Origin: Balneolaceae bacterium
GTDB lineage: Bacteria > Bacteroidota > Rhodothermia > Balneolales > Balneolaceae
Assembly (NCBI GenBank): GCA_034521495.1
Contig: JAXHMK010000019.1
Location: forward strand, 124,001 to 188,000
Direction: 5' to 3'
DNA: 64,000 bases
The notes below the pieces were generated by a model that saw nothing but the letters and a program-made list of their open reading frames with translations, was not told the DNA's origin and ran no database searches. Below, piece after piece: positions 27,580 to 36,462 of the stretch (positions within the stretch are counted from its first letter, which is position 1; the number at the start of each line of letters is the position of its first letter). The position numbers were made by a program, and so were the translations under genes.

Positions 27580-28677
27580 TCACTTGGCACCAAGTTTTTG
27601 AACAGACTGATAAATTTGAGAGCTCAAATAATAGAGAGCTATCGGCAAGGCTATGAGTAAGATATAAAATTCAGAGGTCCTCAAATCAGAACTCAGAGCA
27701 GGAATGCTTAGGTAATCCGCAACAAATACTATCCCCAAAACCATTACAAAAAATATTACAAGAAGTACTATAGATGCATATCGTTGGGACGGAAATTTCT
27801 CTTTGATTTTATTATGAATGGCTGACCAGTTTAAAAAAGCCGCATAAGCCAAAAAATTGGGAAGAAAAGCGATGTTTAGAAGCATCATCGTTGAAAAGTG
27901 AAAAATGACCGCAAAGCAAACAAATATTCGGGTTGTTTTAGGATGCAAAATAGCCAGCAGAAAACCCGCCTCAAACAATACTGTTCCGTAATCAAGCAGT
28001 TCCCATGCAATTTTATTTTCAACATAGATCGCATATTCTGCCAGCAGATCCTGGCGGCCGTTCAGAAAAAACTGTTTAAAGTAGTGGCCATACGTAGCCT
28101 GTGTTCCAACATCCAGCCAGCCCCCTAAAATTTTTGGAAAGCCGGCTGTAAACATCATGAATCCAATCATGAATGCTAACAGAACTACAGGCCAGCTTTG
28201 TACTTTGTTATCAACTATTTTTTTTGAGTTCAAAAACGCATCAACCGAATAAGTTTTACCCCATCCGCTAAAGGCCATCACCATCGGTACGACTGCTATC
28301 AACAGGTCGTGATTAATTTTACCAACACTGTAAAAAAGTCCTTTCAGCACAAGAATGATAACACCCGTTGATAGGGATACAAACTTCGTTTTGAAGCCTA
28401 TTAACAGGGATATTAGAGAAGCAACCAGGAAAAAATGCAGAATATAGAATACAATTTCCGGCGGAAAATCTTGAAATATCGCCATCGGTCCGGGCGGAGG
28501 ATTATAGAAATCTTGCGGAAGAGAACCTAAAAAACTATAAATGCCGGTTGAAGGAAGCAGAAAAGCCAACAAAAACAGCGAAGTGAAAATCCGGTAAAGT
28601 GCCAGACCTTCCGGCGTTACTGAAAACGATCTGAAAATCCAGTTCGAGAACCTGTTTTTTTCGTTTGAATTCATCAC
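27580..28677 (-). CDS. HTTM-family membrane protein (pair 2)
   Basis: This 365-residue protein has about nine membrane helices and the typical HTTM opening: a short cytosolic stretch, then TPEGLALYRIFTSLFLLAFL. A conserved-looking KINHDLLIAVVPMVMAFSGWG loop and a GYGTVLFEAGFLLAI-type helix follow (here DYGTVLFEAGFLLAI). HTTM proteins resemble the membrane part of gamma-glutamyl carboxylase; most bacterial members have no known substrate. Its ATG overlaps the TGA of the upstream single-pass gene by four bases, so the pair is translationally coupled. It is convergent with pair 1. Confidence 0.65.
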   Translation of the reverse strand: MMNSNEKNRFSNWIFRSFSVTPEGLALYRIFTSLFLLAFLLPSTGIYSFLGSLPQDFYNPPPGPMAIFQDFPPEIVFYILHFFLVASLISLLIGFKTKFVSLSTGVIILVLKGLFYSVGKINHDLLIAVVPMVMAFSGWGKTYSVDAFLNSKKIVDNKVQSWPVVLLAFMIGFMMFTAGFPKILGGWLDVGTQATYGHYFKQFFLNGRQDLLAEYAIYVENKIAWELLDYGTVLFEAGFLLAILHPKTTRIFVCFAVIFHFSTMMLLNIAFLPNFLAYAAFLNWSAIHNKIKEKFPSQRYASIVLLVIFFVMVLGIVFVADYLSIPALSSDLRTSEFYILLIALPIALYYLSSQIYQSVQKLGAK

Positions 28678-29156
28678 TCAAAACCAAGTGGAATGGTAAT
28701 TGTTTGAGACGTCTCCCGGCCTGTAATACTCACTGAATTTTCATCATGGCGATAGCTGACAACCGACCACTCTAACTGCAATGATGAAAAATTTTCATCG
28801 GGATAAAGCCGGTCGAGCCTGTTACGAAACCATTCTTTAGCCTCATCGCTGAACTTTCGCTGATCGCTGAAATTACTCCTCAAAAAACCCTGCAACTGAG
28901 ATGCTGGTAGTCCTTCAAACAGGGCGGAAGGAGCTATTTCAATTCTCTCTCCAGGTTTGCTCCCCGGAACGGCAAAAAAACGTGCCTCGTCAATCTCAAC
29001 ATTGCCTTCCGTTGAATAAATGGTTTTAAATCCCGGAAAAACGAAAGCAGGCCAGGGCTCACTGTAGTGTAATCCTACAACCCCAACCAATATATATTGG
29101 AATGGCAAATAGAAAATAAAAAACAGGAAAATTCGCTTAACGGTTTTGGATTCCAT
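28674..29156 (-). CDS. Single-pass membrane protein, partner of HTTM-like protein (pair 2)
   Basis: This 160-residue protein has one N-terminal helix (FLFFIFYLPFQYILVGVVGL, residues about 10-29), SEPWPAFVFPGF directly after it, and a soluble C-terminal domain. Size, topology and the W-P...P-x-F motif match the protein at 26155-26658, though overall identity is low by eye. It overlaps the HTTM gene by four bases. It is divergent from the GT4 gene at 29217. Function unknown; I infer the same accessory role as in pair 1. Confidence 0.65.
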   Translation of the reverse strand: MESKTVKRIFLFFIFYLPFQYILVGVVGLHYSEPWPAFVFPGFKTIYSTEGNVEIDEARFFAVPGSKPGERIEIAPSALFEGLPASQLQGFLRSNFSDQRKFSDEAKEWFRNRLDRLYPDENFSSLQLEWSVVSYRHDENSVSITGRETSQTITIPLGFE

Positions 29157-29216
29157 TCATACCTCCGCCCACAGAACGAACTGTGATTTTATAACCAACT
29201 ATTATTAGCTATTTTC

Positions 29217-30356
29217 TTGAAAACATATCAAATATTTCTCTTGCCTGAAATTATTTTGCAAAAAGTATTACACTACAAAACAAACTTTCTAAATCCCTCC
29301 GAAACGTTCATCGACCGGCTCGTGCAAAATCATCTTCGATATAAGCCATCTGTACTTTGTTATCGGAAAAAATCGTTTACAGAAAATATTGAAGTTCACC
29401 AGGTGCCCTCATCAGGTATTCAGGCATGGATAAATATTGCCGCTTTTCATGCCAATCTCTCTCTTCCTTTTTACGACAAAACCATTCAAAATCTACAGCC
29501 GGATCTGATTCACGCACACTTTGGCTATGACGCCTACAAACTTATCAGCCTTGCACAAAAACACGAAATTCCACTGGTTGTTAGCTTTTACGGGAGCGAT
29601 GTTTCCCGTTTACCTTCTGAATTTGGCTGGAAAAGACGATACAGAATACTTGCATCAAACGGAAGTCATTTTATAGCGGCAACAGATTACATGAAATCTC
29701 AACTGACGGATCTCGGATTTCCGGAAACGAAAATTTCTGTGGTGCGATTTGGGTTAAATTTGAAAAAATTTGAATACCGGGAAAATTCACTCAACCCAAA
29801 AAAAATGATGATGGTGGGGCGAATGGTCGAAAAAAAAGGATATAAATACGCTATTGAGGCCGTATCAAACCTATTTAAAATGGGGTTAAAACCAGAGTTG
29901 AACATCTATGGATACGGCCCTCTTAAAAAAAGGCTGCAAAAATATGCGGCCGATCTACAAGTAGATGATTGCATCCACTTTCATGGATATCAGCCTATTG
30001 AAACGATTATAGATGCTCACGATCAGCATACTCTCATTCTTGCTCCAAGCACCACCGCAGCCGATGGTGATATGGAGGGTTTGCCAAATACGGTTTTGGA
30101 AGGGATGGCCAAAGGAACCCTGGTGGTTGCATCCCGGCATGCGGCAATTCCTGAAGCTGTTAAAGACAAGGAAACAGGCTTCCTGTTTGATGAGAAAGAT
30201 GTGGATGGGATGACCGAAACTCTCAGAAAAATAATGGTCGGGGAATATGACTTAAACACCATCCGAAGAGATGCCCGTTCTCTTGTGGAGAAGGAGTACG
30301 GCATAACCAGAATGGTTCATGAAGTGGAACAGATTTACGATGCTGAAACAGCTTAA
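29217..30356 (+). CDS. Glycosyltransferase family 4 protein
   Basis: This 379-residue GT-B enzyme has an N-terminal domain with NPSETFID, IHAHFGYDAY and VVSFYGSDV, and a C-terminal donor domain with MVGRMVEKKGY, GYGPL and PNTVLEGMAKG. It resembles colanic-acid-type GT4 proteins. The frame has no ATG ahead of the conserved core: 29217 is TTG, and TTGs at 29241 and 29256 are also possible. 29256 would place the start next to KVLHYKTNFLNPSETFI, where relatives usually begin, so the annotated N-terminus is uncertain. It opens the plus-strand run with the polymer transferase and the sulfotransferases. Confidence 0.82.
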   Translation: MKTYQIFLLPEIILQKVLHYKTNFLNPSETFIDRLVQNHLRYKPSVLCYRKKSFTENIEVHQVPSSGIQAWINIAAFHANLSLPFYDKTIQNLQPDLIHAHFGYDAYKLISLAQKHEIPLVVSFYGSDVSRLPSEFGWKRRYRILASNGSHFIAATDYMKSQLTDLGFPETKISVVRFGLNLKKFEYRENSLNPKKMMMVGRMVEKKGYKYAIEAVSNLFKMGLKPELNIYGYGPLKKRLQKYAADLQVDDCIHFHGYQPIETIIDAHDQHTLILAPSTTAADGDMEGLPNTVLEGMAKGTLVVASRHAAIPEAVKDKETGFLFDEKDVDGMTETLRKIMVGEYDLNTIRRDARSLVEKEYGITRMVHEVEQIYDAETA

Positions 30357-30467
30357 TCTCAAAATTTTCTAAAAATATAGCGGTTCTCAGGAGGCTTGAA
30401 CTGTTTTAGGTGATATCTTTATTTCTTAGCTTTGAATGCCGTGAATTATCACTTTTAAATAGATTTA

Positions 30468-31637
30468 ATGAAGATACTGATCTATGCGACAACCTTTGGA
30501 GCAGACCTGCTCAGCTTTACCAAATATCTGTCTGACAACACCAATTCTGATGTAAAGGTTGTATCAAACGATGCTGATAAATTTCAAAAAGAAGGTATCG
30601 TTGATTTTTGGGACCTTAATATTGATTTGCAAAGCACCAATAAAATGAGCCCCCTGAGAGGTATTAAAGGCTTTGAGCCAGATATTACAATTATGGATAA
30701 TAATATCCCATTGCGTAAAATCAGCCCGAAAGCATTGATACTTTGGCACGGGTATGGCTGGAAAGGTCCCAATGATGAAGTAGAATGGAAATGGATTCAT
30801 CGAAATATTGGACTCACCTGGGGAAGCATGAAAGAACCCAATCCTGATATAAAATGGCAATGTTTTGGCCCTGTTGATTTTGAACATAGAACCAAAGTCA
30901 GCGGATTTCATCCCGAAAATTGCCGTACACTCGGTTCAGCCAGTCACGATTATCTAAAAAAAGATGTTCCCAAAGAAGACCTTCAGCCCTATTATCCTTT
31001 TGATGTAGTGAATCGAAAAACAGTACTTATTGCTCCTACCTGGCACTATGGAGAAGTTTTTTCGCACTGGGGAGATGACGATACTCTTTTCAATAAATTA
31101 TTAACTGATCTCCAGGAACGAAATGTAAATGTAATTCTTCGGCTGCACGACTCTTTCCGATTTGAGCATCACTACCTTGAGTTTCTGCAACAACTTGAAA
31201 CTTCTTACAGTAATGTATTGCTAAAATATAAAGATCATCATCCAGACAACTTCCTGGACCTTCAGGTTGCCGATCTGTTAGTAACCAATTTTAGCAGTAT
31301 TGCCAACCTGTTTTATGCTACAAAACGCCCAACCGTACATATTTACCCGGTAAAAAGTAAAGACGAATCGTTTATGTGGCTCAATAAAACAATCTTAGGC
31401 ATCCGCAAGAAAAAAGTAGATTCAGTGAAATTTATCTGGAAATATCCCCCCGAAGACAACGGCGGTTTACTGGCCCGAAATTTCGATACAATGATGGATC
31501 AAATTATTACCGGGCTGGAACAACCCGATTGCTGTGAGGAAGCAGCTCGTAAATATCTTGACAAACATATGCTATCTGCTGATGGAAAAAGTTGTGAACG
31601 TATCTGGAACACTGTTAAAGAACTTGTAGAAAACTGA
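30468..31637 (+). CDS. CDP-glycerol glycerophosphotransferase-like protein
   Basis: This 389-residue protein has the GT-B-like fold of TagB/TagF-type polymerases: HGYGWKG in the first half, VLIAPTWHYGE, ILRLHDS, and ADLLVTNFSSIANLFYATKRP, which matches the D-(V/L)-L-(I/V)-T-(D/N)-(Y/F)-S-S motif. In Gram-negatives such enzymes often build glycerol- or ribitol-phosphate decorations on surface polysaccharide. There is no membrane helix. It lies between the GT4 and the sulfotransferase genes. Donor identity is inferred from the family only. Confidence 0.75.
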   Translation: MKILIYATTFGADLLSFTKYLSDNTNSDVKVVSNDADKFQKEGIVDFWDLNIDLQSTNKMSPLRGIKGFEPDITIMDNNIPLRKISPKALILWHGYGWKGPNDEVEWKWIHRNIGLTWGSMKEPNPDIKWQCFGPVDFEHRTKVSGFHPENCRTLGSASHDYLKKDVPKEDLQPYYPFDVVNRKTVLIAPTWHYGEVFSHWGDDDTLFNKLLTDLQERNVNVILRLHDSFRFEHHYLEFLQQLETSYSNVLLKYKDHHPDNFLDLQVADLLVTNFSSIANLFYATKRPTVHIYPVKSKDESFMWLNKTILGIRKKKVDSVKFIWKYPPEDNGGLLARNFDTMMDQIITGLEQPDCCEEAARKYLDKHMLSADGKSCERIWNTVKELVEN

Positions 31638-31673
31638 TAATCTTCAGTAAAAATTTGAATTATAGCTTTTAGT

Positions 31674-32687
31674 TTGAGCCAGACAATAACATCGAAAGAT
31701 TTAGACGATACCAAAAACCGGATATTCTTTATTATGGGTACAAGCCGGTCTGGTTCTACGCTGCTGCAAAGTATGCTCAGCAGCCATAGTGAACTGATTG
31801 TACCTCCCGAAACCCATTTCTTTCATTCATATCAACATCTGAGAGACGAATACAATCGTACAACTGAAAAGAGCTCATTCAGAGACGGCCTGGTTGATTT
31901 CTGGTATGACCATAAAACAAGAATACGGGATCTGGATCTTCAAAAAGAAGATGTTTTACAACTGGCAAATAATTTAAATCTCACAGCTCCCCTTGATCTG
32001 TTTATACTTCAACTTACCATGTACAGAATACAGCGGGATAAGCCAATTCTTGGTGAAAAAACGCCTCGGCATATGCTGCATATTCCGGAAATTTTAGCAG
32101 CTTTTCCCGATGCAAAAATTATATCTCTATTTAGAGATCCCCGGGCCAAGGCCTATTCCGAAATAAAAACGAAGTTCGGTTCCCCCTCCGTCTTTGTTTC
32201 TGCCAAACGATGGCGTAAATATGTACAGGTTCATCAACGGTTTGAGAAGGAGCTTTCTGATGAACAATACATGATGCTCAGATATACCGATTTAATTTCG
32301 GATGTAGAAGGAGTCCTCCAAAAAATTTGTGCCTTTTTAGGCGTATCTTTTCAGGAACAGATGCTAAACTATTACAACCGTGACGAAAAAGGATTTGCAG
32401 ACGGAGAAAACTCCTGGAAAAAACAGACTCTCAAACCAATTCAAAAGAACAAAAATAAGGAGTGGAAATCGGCCTTAACAGACTGGCAAATTGTATTGAT
32501 TGAAAAGCATACCGGCAAATATTTAAAATATATGAACTATCAAAAATGGTCGGAAGCCTCTTTTTCTTTCCCAAAAAAAATGTATTGGCAGGCCATCGAT
32601 TTTAGCAGATCCGTGCTGGCAACTCTCAGCGGATCAAGAGGTGAAGGGTATAGTGATCCTAATAAATTTACATTGAACAGAAACTAA
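31674..32687 (+). CDS. PAPS-dependent sulfotransferase
   Basis: This 337-residue protein has the 5-prime phosphosulfate loop GTSRSGSTLL near residue 22 and the 3-prime phosphate motif IISLFRDPRAKAYSE near residue 150. Both are diagnostic for the sulfotransferase fold that moves sulfate from PAPS to a hydroxyl or amine. HFFHSY may supply the catalytic region. The start at 31674 is TTG, since no ATG lies before the P-loop. The gene follows the CDP-glycerol-type enzyme by 36 bases and precedes a second sulfotransferase by 26. No PAPS synthesis genes are in the window. Confidence 0.82.
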   Translation: MSQTITSKDLDDTKNRIFFIMGTSRSGSTLLQSMLSSHSELIVPPETHFFHSYQHLRDEYNRTTEKSSFRDGLVDFWYDHKTRIRDLDLQKEDVLQLANNLNLTAPLDLFILQLTMYRIQRDKPILGEKTPRHMLHIPEILAAFPDAKIISLFRDPRAKAYSEIKTKFGSPSVFVSAKRWRKYVQVHQRFEKELSDEQYMMLRYTDLISDVEGVLQKICAFLGVSFQEQMLNYYNRDEKGFADGENSWKKQTLKPIQKNKNKEWKSALTDWQIVLIEKHTGKYLKYMNYQKWSEASFSFPKKMYWQAIDFSRSVLATLSGSRGEGYSDPNKFTLNRN

Positions 32688-32713
32688 AGAAACAGTAGAA
32701 CAAAGCAGAAAAC

Positions 32714-33610
32714 GTGGGTGTACTAAAAAAAATTGGTGACCAAATAACAGCATTATCCGATGCTATGGGTTTTGAACGCAGAGATCTCCAGGCTGATTTT
32801 GGAGTTCCCTGGCATTTTGTAAAAAGCAAAATTTTGAATTCTCATTTTAAATGGGATTATAATGAAATTGAGCGATACTGCATGTTTATCGGGTATCCCC
32901 GAAGCGGACACACGCTGGTAGGGTCGCTGCTGGATGCACATCCCGAGGTCGTTATCTCACACGAACTGGATGCCCTTCGATACCTCAGGGCCGGATTTAG
33001 CCGCGAGCAGATCTTCGCGATGATTCTACATAAAGACAAAGTTTTTACGGGAAAGGGACGCGAATGGACCGGTTACGATTACGCAGTAGAAGGATTGTGG
33101 CAGGGGCGTTATCGGCGATTGAGAGTTATTGGCGATAAGAAAGGCGGAGGCTCTTCCCGTCACCTCCAGGCAAAACCAGACATTATTGAAAAACTGCGAA
33201 AAAAAATGCAGGTACCCATCAAACTGATTCACATCGTTCGGCATCCCCTTGATAACATCGCCACTCATAAACGCAAGTATTCCATCAAACCCACCCTTCA
33301 GGAGGCAATTGATGATTACTTTAAGAGAGTTGAAGCAAATGCTAAATTGAAAACTGAAGTAGCCGATGAGGAATGGTGCGAACTAACCCATGAACAGTTT
33401 ATTGAGGACCCCGAGAAGTCTCTCACAACACTGATAGAGTTTCTTGAAGTTGAACCGTATGAAGATTACATCAAAGCGGCAGCAGATAAGGTGTTCAGTT
33501 CTCCGTCAAACAGCCGTAATAAAATTGAATGGCCAAAAGAGATGATCGACCAGGTAGCGGAAAGGAGCCAAAAATATGATTTTTTAAAAGATTACGATTT
33601 TACGGTTTAG
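32714..33610 (+). CDS. Second sulfotransferase-family protein
   Basis: This 298-residue P-loop protein has a GYPRSGHTLVGSLLDAHPE nucleotide loop near residue 58 and the downstream HIVRHPLDNIATHKRK motif, the 5-prime and 3-prime PAPS-binding segments. It is only distantly like its upstream neighbour, so the two probably sulfate different positions. The start is GTG at 32714. It is the last gene of the glycan run and is convergent with rdgB. Confidence 0.8.
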   Translation: MGVLKKIGDQITALSDAMGFERRDLQADFGVPWHFVKSKILNSHFKWDYNEIERYCMFIGYPRSGHTLVGSLLDAHPEVVISHELDALRYLRAGFSREQIFAMILHKDKVFTGKGREWTGYDYAVEGLWQGRYRRLRVIGDKKGGGSSRHLQAKPDIIEKLRKKMQVPIKLIHIVRHPLDNIATHKRKYSIKPTLQEAIDDYFKRVEANAKLKTEVADEEWCELTHEQFIEDPEKSLTTLIEFLEVEPYEDYIKAAADKVFSSPSNSRNKIEWPKEMIDQVAERSQKYDFLKDYDFTV

Positions 33611-33672
33611 ATATTGGGTGAAGCTTCTCAATCAGAGTCTCTACAAATCCCCGGAATCAAAATTTTGCCACT

Positions 33673-34257
33673 TTACTTAAGAAAGTTTAAAAACTTCTCT
33701 AAAGCCTTTCCCCTGTGGCTGATTTTATTTTTTTCTTTGGCATCAAGTTCGGCGAATGTTTGTCTATAACCATCGGGCTGAAAAACCGGATCGTACCCAA
33801 AACCTTTTGCTCCTTTTTCTTCGGCTAAGATGTTTCCTTTACAAACTCCCTCGAAAAAATGCTCCGCCTCATCTGTGATATACGCAATCACCGTTCGAAA
33901 TTGGGCCGCCCGATTTTTCTCATTGTCCATCTCTTTCAACAGTTTATCAACGTTATCCTGATAAGTTACATCTTCGCCTGCATATCTGGCTGAGTACACT
34001 CCCGGAGCACCGTCAAGTGCTTCCACCTCTAAGCCGGTATCGTCTGCAATGGAAGGTAATCCTGTTTTTTGATACCAGAATCTGGCTTTTTTCAGCGCAT
34101 TTCCTTTCAGATCGGGTTGATCCTCCTCTACTTCGGGAGCATTTGGATAATCCAGTGTTGACTTCAATTGAATGCCCAGCGGTTTTAAAATCTGCTGAAG
34201 CTCCTCAATTTTATGAGGATTACCAGAGGCAAGAAAAAGTATATTGGGTTTTGACAT
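33673..34257 (-). CDS. rdgB: Non-canonical purine NTP pyrophosphatase (RdgB/HAM1)
   Basis: This 194-residue protein has the RdgB hallmarks: LASGNPHKIEEL at the N-terminus, SIADDTGLEVEALDGAPGVYSARYAGE in the middle and KGFGYDPVF plus SHRGKALEK toward the end. It removes ITP, dITP and XTP from the nucleotide pool. It begins five bases downstream of the PfkB-type kinase gene and is probably cotranscribed with it. Confidence 0.93.
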   Translation of the reverse strand: MSKPNILFLASGNPHKIEELQQILKPLGIQLKSTLDYPNAPEVEEDQPDLKGNALKKARFWYQKTGLPSIADDTGLEVEALDGAPGVYSARYAGEDVTYQDNVDKLLKEMDNEKNRAAQFRTVIAYITDEAEHFFEGVCKGNILAEEKGAKGFGYDPVFQPDGYRQTFAELDAKEKNKISHRGKALEKFLNFLK

Positions 34258-34262
34258 CTCTA

Positions 34263-35180
34263 TTAATTTACTTCCGGAATCTCACTGAGTGCGCGAAACT
34301 CTCTGTACCGGTCGTAAATCTCTTTTTCAGTCAAATTTTTAAGCCGTTCGGGACCAAATTCTTCTACACAAAAACTCGCCATAACGGAACCAAAAATTAC
34401 TGCCCGGCGAAAGTTCTGAGGAGAGAGTTCGTTCGTGTAGGAGAGCCAGCCCAGCAGACCGCCCATAAATGAATCACCCGCCCCCGTCGGATCAAATATA
34501 TCGATCACAGGATATGCAGGAGCTGAAAAAATTTCATCATCCGTAAAAAGAAGCGCGCCATGTTCTCCTTTTTTTATGATCAGAAAATCAGGTCCCATAT
34601 CACGAATTATATCAGCCGCCTTAATCAGGTTTGGTTCATCAGCCAGTTCCCGGGCTTCCGAATCATTGATCACCAATAGATCCACTTCCTTTAAAGTCTC
34701 TTTCAAAGCATCCGGGTTTCCCTCAATCCAGAAATTCATGGTATCCATCACTACCAAATCGGGATTGTCTATCTGATCTAAGACCTTGCCCTGCAAACTC
34801 GGTTCTATATTTCCGAGTGCAACAAATGTAGAATCGCGGTAGGATTCGGGAATCACAGGATCAAAATGTTCAAACACATTCAGCTGCGTATCGAGTGTAT
34901 CCCGGTTGTTCAGATCGTAATGATATTTACCTTTCCAGAAAAACGTGTTGCCGCTGTCATCTATCTGCAAACCCTGCAGATCGATATCTTTGCTTTTGAA
35001 CAAGTCGATATCATCCTGGCTGAAATCTTTACCTACAACACCAACAAGGTTCACATTTTTTTGAAAGTAGGAAGAGGTGAGTGAAATATAGGTAGCAGAA
35101 CCGCCCAGTATCTTATCAACTTTACCAAACGGCGTTTCAATTCCATCATACGCGACAGACCCAACAACTAATAATGACAT
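34263..35180 (-). CDS. PfkB family carbohydrate/nucleoside kinase
   Basis: This 305-residue kinase has an N-terminal ILGGSATYISLTSSYF region and the C-terminal signature DPTGAGDSFMGGLL, whose aspartate is the catalytic base. The family includes ribokinase and adenosine kinase; the substrate cannot be set from sequence. Pairing with rdgB suggests a nucleoside or sugar salvage role, which is inference. It starts the rdgB operon. Confidence 0.85.
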   Translation of the reverse strand: MSLLVVGSVAYDGIETPFGKVDKILGGSATYISLTSSYFQKNVNLVGVVGKDFSQDDIDLFKSKDIDLQGLQIDDSGNTFFWKGKYHYDLNNRDTLDTQLNVFEHFDPVIPESYRDSTFVALGNIEPSLQGKVLDQIDNPDLVVMDTMNFWIEGNPDALKETLKEVDLLVINDSEARELADEPNLIKAADIIRDMGPDFLIIKKGEHGALLFTDDEIFSAPAYPVIDIFDPTGAGDSFMGGLLGWLSYTNELSPQNFRRAVIFGSVMASFCVEEFGPERLKNLTEKEIYDRYREFRALSEIPEVN

Positions 35181-35298
35181 ATACAGTAAATCAATTTATT
35201 TAATTCTGTTAAAGAGCAAAAAATACAGCTTTTAAAACTGTTTTGTAGCATTCAATTTTGACAGATCGGCTCTCTTTTTTTGCTACGAAAACACTAAT

Positions 35299-35428
35299 GT
35301 CATGTCAATTATCATTTGTCGGATATAGACCTGACAGCATTCCCGGTGTTTTTCCGGGTTTCTGTCAGCGTCAAAAATCAACGCTGTCAGATCCAGTGGG
35401 TGCTGACAGGTTGCTTCCGACATTTCAT
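35299..35428. repeat. Family D palindromic repeat (compact copy)
   Basis: Read in reverse: TGTCGGAAGCAACCTGTCAG, then CACCCACTGGATCTGACAG, CGTTGATTTTTGACGCTGAC, a GAAACCCGG/CCGGGAATG hairpin and CTGTCAGGTC, ending at GTCATGTC. The stems match those of the 6415-6600 copy almost exactly but with short loops. It lies between the kinase gene and the DUF547 gene; the rest of the gap holds nothing recognised. Confidence 0.7.
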
Positions 35429-35485
35429 ATTTGACTTAACACTAACTATATTTTTGTGATTGTGTGCTTTCGTAGCTAATAACAC

Positions 35486-36328
35486 CTACAAATCCTGGAA
35501 ATTACCCAGATCCAGTGTCCAGTCGTACTCTCTGAACTCCAGCGACGGATCGGCATTTTGTGGAATAGCATTGTACTTCTTTAAAAATTGTTTAGCCCCG
35601 TCAAGCCCGCCAAAATCTCCCCTGAACCAGCTCATTAACCGGGTTACTCTTGCTGTATTTTCCGATTCGTTGTAGTCTGTTGTTCTCGATAAATAGTTGC
35701 TGGTTGTACGATCTAACTGTTCATCAACATGCTGTGGATCATACACGGCCACATAGGGACAGCTTGCCGCTCCGCAGTTCAGCGCGAAATGAATTCTTGG
35801 ATCGATCTCTTCCCACATTAACTCTTTTTCGACCTCATCAATAAACCAATTGCGCATATATCCGAGTGACAACTTGATGGTTGAGCGTCTCATAATTCCA
35901 TGTTCCATATCATCAAAACTCATCCGATACCCTGCAATCGTTACCTGTGGTGATGAGAAAAAATTGTAACCAAACCACGAGTTTCGATCTTTAAAAAGTT
36001 CCGGCGAGTCCTGCAGAATGATCTGCACATAGGCGTTATACACATTTAACCAAAAAGCTTTTTTCTTTGCTTCCGTATCAAGTTCTGACTGTAGTTTACC
36101 GGGACTGATATTTGCGAGACATTTCGTAATATCATCTGCAGGCACCTCATCGCGAATTCGTTGTACCAACAGCATTGACAATTGTGCCAGGGTCGGCTGT
36201 TGATTCATCTCACCTTCAAACTGACTTAAATCACAACCTACTGTTTCCACCTGATTATACTCTCCTGAACACGAAATCATAGCAAAACACAATAAAATTA
36301 TTGAAAGACTACCGAACTTTCTTTTCAT
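35486..36328 (-). CDS. DUF547 lipoprotein
   Basis: The protein has the DUF547 pattern: KKAFWLNVYNAYVQIIL, SFDDMEHGIMR and HFALNCGAASCP, a papain-like or transglutaminase-like fold of unknown activity. Starting at the ATG at 36328 gives a clean lipoprotein signal KRKFGSLSIILLCFAMISCSG with Cys20. The upstream ATG at 36358 would add ten residues that disrupt it. No operon partner. Confidence 0.85.
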   Translation of the reverse strand: MKRKFGSLSIILLCFAMISCSGEYNQVETVGCDLSQFEGEMNQQPTLAQLSMLLVQRIRDEVPADDITKCLANISPGKLQSELDTEAKKKAFWLNVYNAYVQIILQDSPELFKDRNSWFGYNFFSSPQVTIAGYRMSFDDMEHGIMRRSTIKLSLGYMRNWFIDEVEKELMWEEIDPRIHFALNCGAASCPYVAVYDPQHVDEQLDRTTSNYLSRTTDYNESENTARVTRLMSWFRGDFGGLDGAKQFLKKYNAIPQNADPSLEFREYDWTLDLGNFQDL

Positions 36329-36462
36329 ATTTAAACATTTTATTAAACGTAAATTCAATCCAATAGATAAGAACCTGCGTATCTAAAAACCTAACAAATT
36401 GATAACAATAAGGATCTCCGTTTTTAACTCGATTTAGTTATTCGTTACTTGGTGAAACATTT

